Below, one piece after another: positions 54,507-64,000 of a DNA stretch of 64,000 bases (its first letter is position 1; each line of letters starts with the position of its first letter). A program made the translations under genes and the position numbers. Origin of the DNA: Gentiana macrophylla (taxonomy: Eukaryota > Streptophyta > Magnoliopsida > Gentianales > Gentianaceae); NCBI GenBank assembly GCA_026214975.1, contig CM047806.1:47881947-47945946 (forward strand), written 5' to 3'. Below the pieces are notes generated by a model, which made no database searches, had not been told where the DNA came from, and saw nothing but the letters and a program-made list of their open reading frames with translations.

Positions 54507-56318
54507 TTAGAAATCACTAGTTTAACGCAAATGAATTTAAAATTTGATTTCCTTTTCTAGATCGTTCTTCGCTTAATGCAATAAACACGTTAAGTAGTTT
54601 GACGGTTATACCTTAGACGATCTACAAGATCGACGCTTTGACCGCCAACGGAGAGTAGTTCAACGCGCAAGCCGCCCACGCGTCCGGCCTCTATCGCTAA
54701 TCCACACGAACCCTCGCCGGAATCCTCCTTGGATTGCTATCGGAAAAACTCCGGCCGCTAGACCGACCTTTTCTTCCTCACAAACTCACTACATGGAGAA
54801 CTCTCTATTTTACACAAGAATTATGAACTCTTGCAATTGTGTTGTACAAAAGAGCTTGACACCCACTTCTTTTTTTATAGAGGAGGTGGCGCCCCAATAC
54901 TAGTGTGGAGAAGAAAACCTTTTTCTAATAAAATAAGGAAAATCAATTAGATTGATTTATCTCTTTTATTATAATTTATTTTGTCAATATCATATATTGA
55001 TTATAATTATCTTATTACCATAAATCTATTTTTGCAAAATCAATTAATATCCTATATTAATATTATGGCAATATTTATTAATTAAAGTGCACAATCCAAG
55101 TGTATCTCATACACTCAAAAGTGGCGCCCATTAGTCAACAAATTGACTTCGGAATATTCTTTAATTAATCTAATTTATATATAATTAATATCTTGTATTT
55201 TATTTATTCATAATAAATAAATACCACCATATTAATTTACCACTATAACATTTATAGTCTAGAGATAAACTTTCCTTATTTGGTTATCAACTATAACCGC
55301 ATTTTAATCCGACTCGATGTTCATATGTGTGTGACCCGATAGGCTTCCGAATATGTTGGCCGTAGACACAAAGTGCAATTTACTAAAATGCCCTTCATAC
55401 CTAACGATCACGGGATAGCGTCTAGCAACACACCGTGACCCCCAATTATCGGAAGAGTCAAAAGCAATGACTACTACCTTTCATGTGAAGCGATTATCGT
55501 GTAACTTACAATCCTATCATTGTAACAATATCCATACGATCGTATCGAAAGTGTCAATACATCGACGATCGTATCTTATAATCTGGATATCATGCTCTCT
55601 CGAATAACACATTTACTCCCACTTTGCAAAGATTCTCTAGAGCTAGACATTCCTTATAAGAAGGCCATTTCGGATATTCGATCCCAATCATAGGATACGC
55701 GATTCCCGGACGACCAATCATGTATACTCCACATGCTTCAATATCATACCCAATCACTACCGCATGATCGCCCGTGGTTAGAGAGAAATCTCAATAGTGT
55801 CAAAGCATGACAATCCACACCGTGATGCCATGAAGACTCGGTCAAAAGGATAATTACACAACCGCCACATAGTGTGACACTTAATGTAAGTGGGGTCAGC
55901 CTAACGCACGCATTCTCTAATACACGCCCACGCATACCCAAGTGTCTCTACACTTTGATAGACGAGATCTATCCCTACCTTCTAAAAGATAGAAGACATC
56001 CAATACGTGCTAGTCCGATTATACTATCAATGTCCCATTTGATAATATGTAAGACTAGAGACATTTAAGTATCAACCTTGTTATAGTGATTAGAGATCTC
56101 ATCAACCATAATCACTATCATGGTTTCTCTATCATGATTGATACTAGTGGGCGTTACTATATATATACAAAAATAATATGAAGACAAACAATATATATAA
56201 TAACATAAGTGCTTTTATTAATCATAATAAAGTTATTACATGAACTAAATAGACTGTAAATGACCCGACCCGGTCGGATCCGGTCCAACCCGATTGGGTT
56301 TAGGACACCTTTCCAACA
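54507..56318 (-). repeat. Long LTR (about 1.8 kb) of the derivative
   Basis: It ends (plus-strand left side) at TTAGAAATCACTAGTTTAACG, beside the primer site, and starts at TTTCCAACA (plus-strand right side). The part 54590-54880 is GC-richer, with CGCCGGAAT-type words, and the rest is AT-rich. Confidence 0.75.
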
Positions 56319-56323
56319 GTAAT

Positions 56324-56887
56324 GGCGCGCGTCAGTATTGACTGGCATACGCCAGAATGCTGGGTGTCTAGTGGCGTACGTTAGATGCAAATGACGCAGG
56401 CCAAAAGTCCCTGGTTTAGAAACTGTGGCTCAAAATTATCTCCCGACCCAATAAACAACTATCGCTAAAGAAGGAGCTAAGCACAGATAATCAAGTAATA
56501 CTGGGGGGGATACATATACTCAAAGAAAAACAAGAGCGAGCAAGTTTCAAAACAAACAAATCCGATCCTACTGGTATATCAAAACAAATGCAATACTTCC
56601 TTAAAACAAAAAAACAGTAGCATCCAAGTACTTCCAAAGCAACAAAATAACTCAACAAAGTAATGAAAGACTGCAAAAGTATCAGAGCCACATACGGCTA
56701 ATCCAACGAGTTATAACAAAGTTTGGTGAATAAAAGTACTAAACAACATCGGGGGTGGATGTAGGAAAAAAAAAGTAGAACTAGGAGGACGATCATCGTC
56801 GTCATCGTCGTCAAATTGCACACTAGCGTCCAAAGGGGTAAGCGAACATGATGTAACGAAACTTGCAGGATGAAATAGACTAGTGCC
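56324..56887 (-). other. Downstream part of the Tat/Ogre-like ORF region
   Basis: The minus strand shows short frames without a known domain. Repeated GGCGCGCGTCA and TGGCGTACG words are at 56326-56400. A CGTCATCGTCGTC microsatellite encodes an Asp run at 56795-56815. Confidence 0.4.
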
Positions 56888-57828
56888 CTAGTAGTCAGTT
56901 GCAAAGGGATTTGACAGCATCTGGATGGGATCATCGGGGGAAGCAGTAGAGAGCGACGTCTGGAAGGTCGAACTACTAGCTCCATCATCAACAGCGGATG
57001 TGATCATCGAACCAGGCAAACTCTGTCCAGAAAAAGCATCAAAACCAGTGCTAACGGAAGCTGTACCTGTAGAAGGAAAAGTAGAGGCACCACCCGGAGC
57101 CATGGTATGTGGTGGCGTCCTAGAGGGAACAGGAAAAGGAGGAATCCAGACAGGTAACTTATAAGGGTCCTTAGAACATGAGTCAAAATCCTCAGACAAA
57201 TCCGCAAACTTAGGGTCACGAGCTACATCAAAAGCACGCTGACCATGAAAACCTACATGCAAATCATTCATCCCTTGCAATAGATGCTCAAAGCCCAATC
57301 TCACATTGGTGTCAGTAGCCACCAACCTTCCATGAATGGCTGTCATCTCAGACTCAAGAAAATCAAACCTAGCCCTCACGGCAGAGTCTCGAATATGAGG
57401 ATGTGGGGGAACAAGAGGAGCTGGCTGTCCTGAGGTGGGAGCATCAACAGAAGATGGATCATTAGTCAAAACAGGGATATCAGGAGAGGGAGCAGGCTAC
57501 TTAACATACTCAGGGATGCTAGGACCAATCATGAGGTTAGCAGGAGGAAACGTAGAATCACTAGACAAACTCTCAACTTATGCAAAGCTCATGAATCAAC
57601 CATGGCAAGGGAATATTACCACCCACACGGGGATTGAGCGGAAAGTCCACCGCTCCCTGGTAAACATGATAACCGGCGTCTACAGGCACTCCGGTAAAGA
57701 TGGCACGGGCCAAACAAGCTTCAGGAAAATTGAAGGTGTTGATCTTGTGGGAGAGTACTAGATTGTGACTGATAAAGTGCTTCATCACCCTCACGTCCTT
57801 ATATGCATTACCATACTTAAACTGCTTA
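56888..57828 (-). pseudogene. Plant transposon-associated protein, second copy
   Basis: The upstream frame (57794-57573) has MKHFISHNLVLSHKINTFNF and LPWLIHELCIS, then stops. The next frame (57469-56888) encodes a low-complexity Pro/Ser-rich protein, PSSVDAPTSGQPAPLVPPHP, with a helix-forming stretch RARFDFLESEMTAIHGRL. This is the architecture of the accessory ORF of Tat/Ogre-like gypsy elements: a conserved domain, then a proline-rich tail with a short coiled coil. It appears to be an independent copy of the type seen at 52353-53066. It is cut at 57829 by the next element. Confidence 0.6.
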
Positions 57829-57829
57829 T

Positions 57830-59551
57830 TGTTGGTCCCTTGGAAAGGCTAACACAATTTTAGAGGGGGGGGGGGGGGTGAATAAACTTGTCATCAAAAA
57901 ATAATCTCGAATCGAAAAGTCCCCGGAATCGAATTTCTAAAACTTAAAGCGATCTTCGCCTCGCCCCTTTAACTCAGGCGGAGTTCGCTTATCTTAATCG
58001 AATATAAGTTATTATGACTTATATTTAGTCTCGTTAATCGGCGTGGATAAGACTAGCCTTTCGTGCAATAGATGTGTAACTAGAAAATTAGACCTTCTAT
58101 GTATCAGTTAAGTGCTGACTCAGTGTCTGGTGTTTGCTGAGAGATAATGCAATAAATAAAACAAACACAGATGCATAAAGTAAATCAACACAAGATTTGT
58201 TTATGGAAGTTCCGGGTGGTGTAATCCCGTACGTCTCCCCTTCTCCTGTGGCGTAGGAGGTATCACTAGAATAATGAGATAACCGTTACAAGATTCTAGT
58301 ACTATGACAGTCCTTCACGACACCCTAGTTTCACTGTCTACACAAAATGAAGAAAGGTGAGGTTGCTCCCTTCACTCTGCACACTGATCTTTCGGAGGTG
58401 GAATTGCTCCTTCACCAGCTCACCACTCATATACACAGTCCGCAGACTGCACCAACTGCTGTAGCAACACCGTATGAAGAAAGGTAGAATTGCTCTCTTC
58501 AAACTATGCACAGCCAACCCTTTTTCACAAAGGTTAGGTTTAGAATTAATCAAGGATTAATTCAGTGAGCTGTTTGATTTTTCGGATCTGGACTTTGTAG
58601 CTCCAAGATGCCTTCTTTCCCTTAATGGGTTAACTGGATCTTCCTTTGAAGTTTTCAAGGCAATGTCGTTGGCTCCCCTTTTTCTGGATAAATATAATCT
58701 GATTTTTATGGATCTGGATTTGGATCTTGAATGTATGTTTGTAAAGCTCTTTTTCTGATCCTCCTCTCACATGCTTCAAGTGATTCTCTTGTATATTTAT
58801 AGGGGTGATGTGACGGTTACAACTCTTGTAGCCGTTACACTTGTCATTTAGCCAACGTTCATATGTACGATCTTTTGTCGTATTGATAGTTTAAATCCAA
58901 TCAAGGCCTTAACTCAGTTTTATACTCTTCTTCAAAACTAAGTACCTTGTTTACTTCATATCTGACTTTAATTGACTAAGTCAGAGTACACCATTCAGTT
59001 TCTTCTCTTCCAGGTAGCTGATAATCTTTGTCCTTAAGATTATTCAGTTTTACATGATCTATAACTCAGTTTCAGGTCACCACAGACTTGCCTGAATCCT
59101 GACTTATAGTCATGACTTAATCAGCTTCTAACTGAGTTTGCCACCTCAGTTCTTCAATCTTCAACAACTGAGTCTGTGTCCTCAGTTCTTCAGTCTTCTA
59201 GATAAGCCAACTGAGTCTCGTGTCCTCAAATGAACTTATCTTCTTCGATTTTGGCATGACCGAGTTTGAACCTCGGCTTCTTCTTTAACTCGCTTTTCTT
59301 GTTGTGACTCGATTTTCTTATTGTGACCCAGCTGTTCGCCTAGTTCCTATTCTATTACAATGCTTGTCTGAAACAACCTATACAAAGTTCAGACTCTAGA
59401 TAGAACTTATACATTTGTCTCTAGACCATTTCTTGCTTCTTCTTTTATTATGCACTATAACAGTTAGTTACGACTTCATCATCATGGGTTGTAAGTGATT
59501 TGTCTAATTTTGTGACGAATCATCATCAAAACATAAATAATATTTCCAACA
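57830..59551 (-). repeat. 3' LTR of the non-autonomous element
   Basis: The 1722-bp LTR starts TGTTGGTCCC and ends TTTCCAACA. It matches the copy from 62940 closely except for many CTG/CAG differences. Confidence 0.92.
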
Positions 59552-59568
59552 ATTTCCCCCTTTTTGAT
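59552..59568 (-). promoter_or_regulatory. Polypurine tract
   Basis: The minus strand reads AAAAAGGGGGAAAT immediately before the 3' LTR. Confidence 0.88.
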
Positions 59569-60130
59569 GATGTATCATAACCCTCCTTAAAAGCAATAAT
59601 AAAGGAATAGTGCAAGAAATCATAACAAAACAAATTAAGAAAGCAAACTAGATAAACCAAGTTTATTACAGGATTCAAAACGAGCCAAACTCGATTTATA
59701 ACTGAATAAATTACATCTCTTTTTCCAAAGTCAACAATTTTTCACCAACAAAGATACTCCTCTTAGTTTCCAGGAGTCTTCTTGCTTTTCCTTCTTCTTC
59801 TGTTTCTCCAACTTTAGGCTTGATCTCCAGATAATCATTTAGCAATTGATTTGCTTCTTCATTGTTGCCAGCTTTGGACTTTGCTAAGATTTATTTGACT
59901 TCTTCACACATCACCTTCTCTTCTTCCATTGAAATAAGACTAGATTCTTTTCCTTTAGTCTTTTCAGCTTTTCTTCCTGGTTCCAATTTAGCTTCCCCCT
60001 TGGTTTGTGTCTCCTTATTTGCCAACTTTTCAAGAGATCTGATACATATTACAATCTTCTTTCTGATGCTCAACACTGCTTTAACTGCGGCTTCCTCATC
60101 ATCCTCAGTTCTTGTATCTTTAAAGTCTCC
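59569..60130 (-). other. 3' non-coding part of the non-autonomous element
   Basis: Short Lys/Glu-rich frames on the minus strand (for example 60076-59891) may be the decayed end of the acidic ORF. Nothing else is recognised. Confidence 0.4.
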
Positions 60131-60960
60131 TTATGCAATCAGCTCTTCAAACAGACCATCAATTGCTTCTTCATCAATTTGGGTAGTTAGTAGATCAGCA
60201 TCTACTTGTCTGTCTTGATCTTCCATCAGTTGTCTGGCATAAACCACTTTAGCTTTAGCTGCATCATCTCTTACAGCTTCATCACCTACAGCTTTATCTT
60301 CCCCCTTGTTTGAAGATAAGCGATAGCAATCTTCAAATAACGTACGTAGGGTGATGATGTTTGAATATTCAAATAGGCCTGAGTAATGTATCCTTCCAAT
60401 GAAGTCATGTAGGTTGAAAATTTTCTCCTGTAGATTCTGTGAATAGGCATTCAATGAAATCTTTCAGATTTTTTCGCCACCTACAGATTTCTTGGGCGTA
60501 AACTCTTCATTTGCTTGATTTGCTTGTAGATGCATCATGAGCTTGTGATGGAGGCGATGTCGGGATAGTAAAAATGAGTGTCGAGGAATCGCCGCTTGTT
60601 TTTCATACTCACTTCATGACTGCATCTTCAACAACTTCTCTCTTTTTGATGTATTCCCCAAACATAGTAGTGGGAAATTCACTCCTTCAGATTCTTCATC
60701 AACTTCTTCAGATACTTCTTTACCAATTTCTTCATCTCCATCTAGTTCATTTTCTTTAAGTTCATCAACGAACTCTTCAGTTTCTTTGTACATGCTTTCT
60801 TCAGACTCATCAGGCTTGCTTTCTTCAGTTTCATCTTTATCATCTCCTTCAGTTTCTTCATTCTCTTCAGTATCATCCTCAACTGGATCACATTCTCGAT
60901 TTGATTTCCTTTGATGAAACTTGTTCCACAACCTCTTACGCCTTCAGATAGTTCTATCAT
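60131..60960 (-). pseudogene. Acidic tail of the orphan ORF region
   Basis: Downstream frames are strongly acidic: KDETEESKPDESEESMYKE and ELDGDEEIGKEVSEEVDEES (60931-60614), then RSLFEDC-type and AVGDEAVRDDAAKAKVV stretches (60454-60131). They probably belonged to one longer protein with the frame at 61760; frame changes separate them now. Confidence 0.5.
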
Positions 60961-61075
60961 CCGGCTTTTATGATCTCGCTTGAAGCCGGAGTCGAGACTT
61001 CACTTTCTTCCTTGATGACTTTTCTTTTCTTTGTCTCGGTGGACACCGATTTATTTCACTCCGGTTGGTGTTGAT

Positions 61076-61760
61076 TTAGGAATGGAGAAATGATCCAAAG
61101 ATCCTTTGCTTTGGATAGGTAAAACCCTTTTCAAGAAGAATGATTCTCCAAAGAGCTTCCTTACTTTCTTTGATTCTCTCGCTTCTCATCGTAAATCGCT
61201 TTATCAACTCGATTAAGTATAAATTTGTTCCAATCAAATCTCTCCTCAAACCAAATGGCATAAATCATTTTCATTTTGTCCGTTGAGAGAGTGTAGAAAT
61301 TTCGAGCATGACCAATGACATTTTTGGTCAGAAGAATTGTCAGGAATGCAAATTCTCCTTTCTGCTGATATATAGAGCCACTGAAATTCTTCTCCTTCTT
61401 ATTGATTGCAGTGATGTTCCAAAGCTTGTCTTTTTCCTCTTTCCCAAAGGTGAAGGATGAAGAGCCTCCAATTATATCTAGACGGAACACCAGGGAAAGT
61501 ATTTGTTCATCAATGGTGAATTTTTTGTCTTGAACAGTAGTTTTGAAGCTTCTTCCATTGTTGGTGATTTCAGCATTCTTGTAGAAATCTCTAATGCCGT
61601 CTGGACATAAGGTAGAGACACTTGTATCAATCAAATTCTCCAAACCTCGAATCTTTCTGATCTTCTTTGTAATTTGGATTGCGAGAGTGGAGTTTGAGAA
61701 TTTTTGACAGAATGCGTCTAGGCTTGTTGTGATTCCTTCGTCAATGTTGTATTGTTCCAT
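61076..61760 (-). CDS. Orphan retroelement ORF (plant transposon/envelope-like family?)
   Basis: A 199-residue frame from 61760 starts MEQYNIDEGITTSLDAFCQK and has IRGLENLIDTSVSTLCPDGI, KKFTIDEQILSLVFRLDIIG, GEFAFLTILLTKNVIGHARN and FYTLSTDKMKMIYAIWFEER. A 3' extension in another frame continues to 61076. The pattern of an N-terminal filament-like stretch followed by 'LTKNV...YTLSTDKMK...' resembles the accessory or envelope-like ORFs found downstream of pol in some plant retroelements. I am not certain of the family and no function is known. No signal peptide or membrane segment is evident. Confidence 0.45.
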
Positions 61761-62069
61761 TGAATTTGGGATTCTTGAATGCTTTGATTTTGGGTGAGCA
61801 GGATTTTGTCAAGATTTTGCAATTGTTTTCAAAATAAAAGTCATGTCACAATCAAAGAGATTATGTAGGGATGTACATCTACTTTTTCTCCCAGATTGAC
61901 ACGTGGCTTCGAGTGATTTGCCATGTCAGTCCAAACGTCAGATGGTAGCTGGAAAGTCTTTACTTCTTTGACAGTTTTGTCCTTCATAAGCTTTTGCCGT
62001 CTCAGTTTTGTATGGAAGTCAGTTTTCTGTGGATTTTGCAATATAAACTGACTTTTCCTGCAAGACAGT

Positions 62070-62804
62070 TTAAGTTTTCCTTGGTACCCATATCTTCTTG
62101 GGTCCGGCTGGGTTAGTTACTGGAGTATTACTTCCAGTTTCTTGGTTGAGAGAATTATACCTTCTCAACTCTTTTCTAGATAAACCATTACGCTCAACCT
62201 TAGTTGATTTCACAAGAATTCTTTTAGATTTAACATTTTTAATTTCTTTGTGTGATCTACTAGGTCTTCCAGTATCTTGATTTCTAAGGTTTGTTCTTGT
62301 TGAGATCTCAAGACTGGTAGGGTGGGGATTATCATTGCCTTTGTCAACTTTACTGAGCATTGTTCTTTCAGCAAAGTATGACAACTCAGTTTCTAGAAAC
62401 TCATTCCAATCTTTGGCTTTGTCAAGTTCTTTGTCTTTTTGTTCCAATTCCAAGGAGAGTTTTTCGGTTAACTTGACAAGATTAGAGTTTCTTTGACTGA
62501 GTTCAGCAAGTGATAACTGAGTGGAAGAATGTACCTTTTCTTGATGATTAGATATAGTTTGTACATTTTCTTGTTGCTGTAATGAGTCTCCTATATCAAT
62601 ATCTATCTGCAACAATTCCTTTCCTTCTTCTTTTGAGAGGTCTCTCAGTGATGGAACTCCTCTGGATTCTTTAAGGTGATCATTGAAGTTTGTATCTACT
62701 TCATCATTGAGTTGAGGTTCTGGATTTGTACAAAGATTTGTCGTACTGAACCTTTCGATCATTTGATCCTGAAAATCAGATATATTTTGCAAACAATTAA
62801 TCAA
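62070..62804 (-). pseudogene. Copia gag C-terminal region
   Basis: A 244-residue frame has a strong coiled coil in the middle (QRNSNLVKLTEKLSLELEQK, DKELDKAKDWNEFLETEL). Its basic end finishes NPAGPKKIWVPRKT, the phrase that directly precedes the protease in many plant copia polyproteins. Here a stop follows instead. The capsid and zinc-knuckle parts that should lie upstream are missing, since only about 135 bp separate the frame from the primer site. The polyprotein has therefore lost both its start and everything after this point. Confidence 0.75.
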
Positions 62805-62925
62805 GGGATGGGTAAGCCAACTCTAGCTTTAGATGTAGACATTGAAACTATATGAACTAATACAGTGAGGGGTCTTCAACAACTGGTTTGAAATGTATCT
62901 TGGATCTCTTCCACAAGGAAGATTT

Positions 62926-62937
62926 GCTCCGATACCA
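62926..62937 (-). promoter_or_regulatory. Primer-binding site (iMet-like)
   Basis: The minus strand reads TGGTATCGGAGC, one change from the iMet primer site, two bases from the LTR. Confidence 0.85.
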
Positions 62938-62939
62938 AT

Positions 62940-64000
62940 TTTTGGTCCCTTGGAAAGGCTAACACAAGTTTAGAGGGGGGGGGGGGGGTGAATAAACTTG
63001 TCATAAAAAACTAATCCTGAACTGGAAAAGTCCCCGGAACTGAGTTTCTCTAAAACTTAAACTGATCTTCAGTTCCTGTCCCTTTAACTTGTGCGGAGTT
63101 CAGTTAGCTTAACTAAATATAAGTTATTACTGACTTATATTTAGTCTCGTTAACTGGCAGCGGATAAGACTAGCCTTTAGTGCAATAGATGTGTAACTAG
63201 AAAATTAGACCTTCTATGTATCAGTTAAGTGCTGACTCAGTGTCTGGTGTTTGCTGAGAGATAATGCAATAAATAAAACAAACACAGATGCATAAAGTAA
63301 ATCAACACAAGATTTGTTTACGGAAGTTCCGGGTGGTGTAATCCCGTACGTCTCCCCTTCTCCTGTGGCGTAGGAGGTATCACTAGAATAATGAGATAAC
63401 CGTTACAAGATTCTAGTACTATGACAGTCCTTCACGACACCCTAGTTTCACTGTCTACACAAAATGAAGAAAGGTGAGATTGCTCCTTCACTCGCACAAT
63501 CGATCTTCGGAGGTGGAATTGCTCCTTCACCACTCACCACTCATATACACAAATCCAGATCGCACTAATCTATCTGAGCAACACCGTATGAAGAAAGGTA
63601 GAATTGCTCTCTTCAAACTATGCACAGCCAACCCTTTTTCACAAAGGTTAGGTTTAGAATTAATCAAGGATTAATTCAGTGAGCTGTTTGATTTTTCTGG
63701 ATCTGACTTTGTAGCTCCAAGATGCCTTCTTTCCCCCTTAATGGGTTACTGGATCTTCCTTTGAAGTTTTCAAGGCAATGTCGTTGGCTCCCCTTTTTCT
63801 GGATAAATATAATCTGATTTTTATGGATCTGGATTTGGATCTTGAATGTATGTTTGTAAAGCTCTTTTTCTGATCCTCCTCTCACTTGCTTCTAGTGATT
63901 CTCTTGTATATTTATAGGGGTGATGTGACGGTTACAACTCTTGTAGCCGTTACACTTGTCATTTAGCCAACGTTCATATGTACGATCTTTTGTCGTATTG
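62940..64000 (-). repeat. 5' LTR of the non-autonomous element (partial)
   Basis: It matches 57830-58900. Its first bases read TTTTGG instead of TGTTGG. It continues beyond the window. Confidence 0.92.

Larger units (their letters stand above)
53499..56318 (-). mobile_element. LTR-retrotransposon derivative with one full LTR
   Basis: The 2820-bp insertion starts TGTTAGGAAATC and ends TTTCCAACA. It is flanked by identical GTAAT (53494-53498 and 56319-56323). On the minus strand a long LTR (56318 to about 54507) is followed by a primer site (GGTGGTATCGAGC), about 1 kb of non-coding DNA, and only the last 43 bp of a second LTR (53541 to 53499; same words AATCACTAGTTTAACGCA and AATTTAAAATTTG). 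It has no coding region. The perfect duplication shows the ends are original, so the second LTR was lost internally or was never full. Confidence 0.82.
57830..64000 (-). mobile_element. Large non-autonomous retrotransposon (copia-derived), cut by window edge
   Basis: Two direct LTR copies, 57830-59551 and from 62940 past the window end, share GGTCCCTTGGAAAGGCTAAC and a 14-G run. On the minus strand the order is 5' LTR, primer site, gag C-terminal part, orphan ORFs, polypurine tract and 3' LTR. Protease, integrase and reverse transcriptase are missing altogether. It is therefore a deletion derivative that would need a helper element. CTTAT (57825-57829) would be the left target duplication; the right one is off the window. 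Confidence 0.88.

Overview
The window is plant nuclear DNA, AT-rich and made almost wholly of nested transposable elements. LTR retrotransposons primed by initiator-Met tRNA, a PIF/Harbinger transposon with a Myb/SANT-like partner gene, an F-box/FBA gene and intron-containing RRM exons all point to a flowering plant, probably a eudicot. The species cannot be named from the sequence. No rRNA, tRNA, CRISPR or bacterial-type gene was recognised.

Layout. 1-3096: 5' part of a Ty1/copia element on the minus strand (320-bp LTR, PBS, gag-protease, integrase). 3371-7102: PIF/Harbinger transposon with TTA target duplication and two convergent genes. 7115-7955: a copia gag fragment fused to a piece of an F-box gene. 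8418-10124: an F-box gene split by a 583-bp hAT-type element with a perfect 8-bp duplication. The insertion sits exactly where a GT...AG intron would remove it. 10554-16965: a decayed copia element whose leader and gag region are full of tandem repeats. About 17042-22680: a large element with terminal inverted repeats, no recognised transposase and a roughly 180-bp repeat array. 22928-24484: exons of a two-RRM RNA-binding protein gene, truncated on both sides. 25.4-29.0 kb: a MITE, a reversed gypsy LTR and a decayed LINE. 30489-39663: a complete Ty3/gypsy chromovirus with 2.06-2.09 kb LTRs, GTATA duplication and frameshifted genes. 39981-43460: two small hAT-type elements, one of them inside a copia pol remnant. 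43.4-57.8 kb: old Tat/Ogre-like gypsy debris carrying a three-copy inverted LTR-like repeat with a gag-like ORF, and an LTR element (53499-56318) with a palindrome array. 57830-64000: a large retrotransposon derivative on the minus strand that keeps a gag tail and orphan ORFs but no pol.

The only host genes are the F-box gene, its partial copy and the RRM gene fragment. The rest is transposon nesting; several target-site duplications give the relative order of insertion.

Two observations stand out. First, the hAT insertion in the F-box gene looks like a ready-made intron: one duplication copy supplies GT, the element terminus supplies AG, and splicing there leaves a 371-codon frame. Second, paired LTRs that should be nearly identical disagree mainly at CTG/CAG positions, in both directions, and a tRNA primer site carries the same change. 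This suggests consensus errors at CHG-methylated sites, so many apparent frameshifts in the young elements may not be real.
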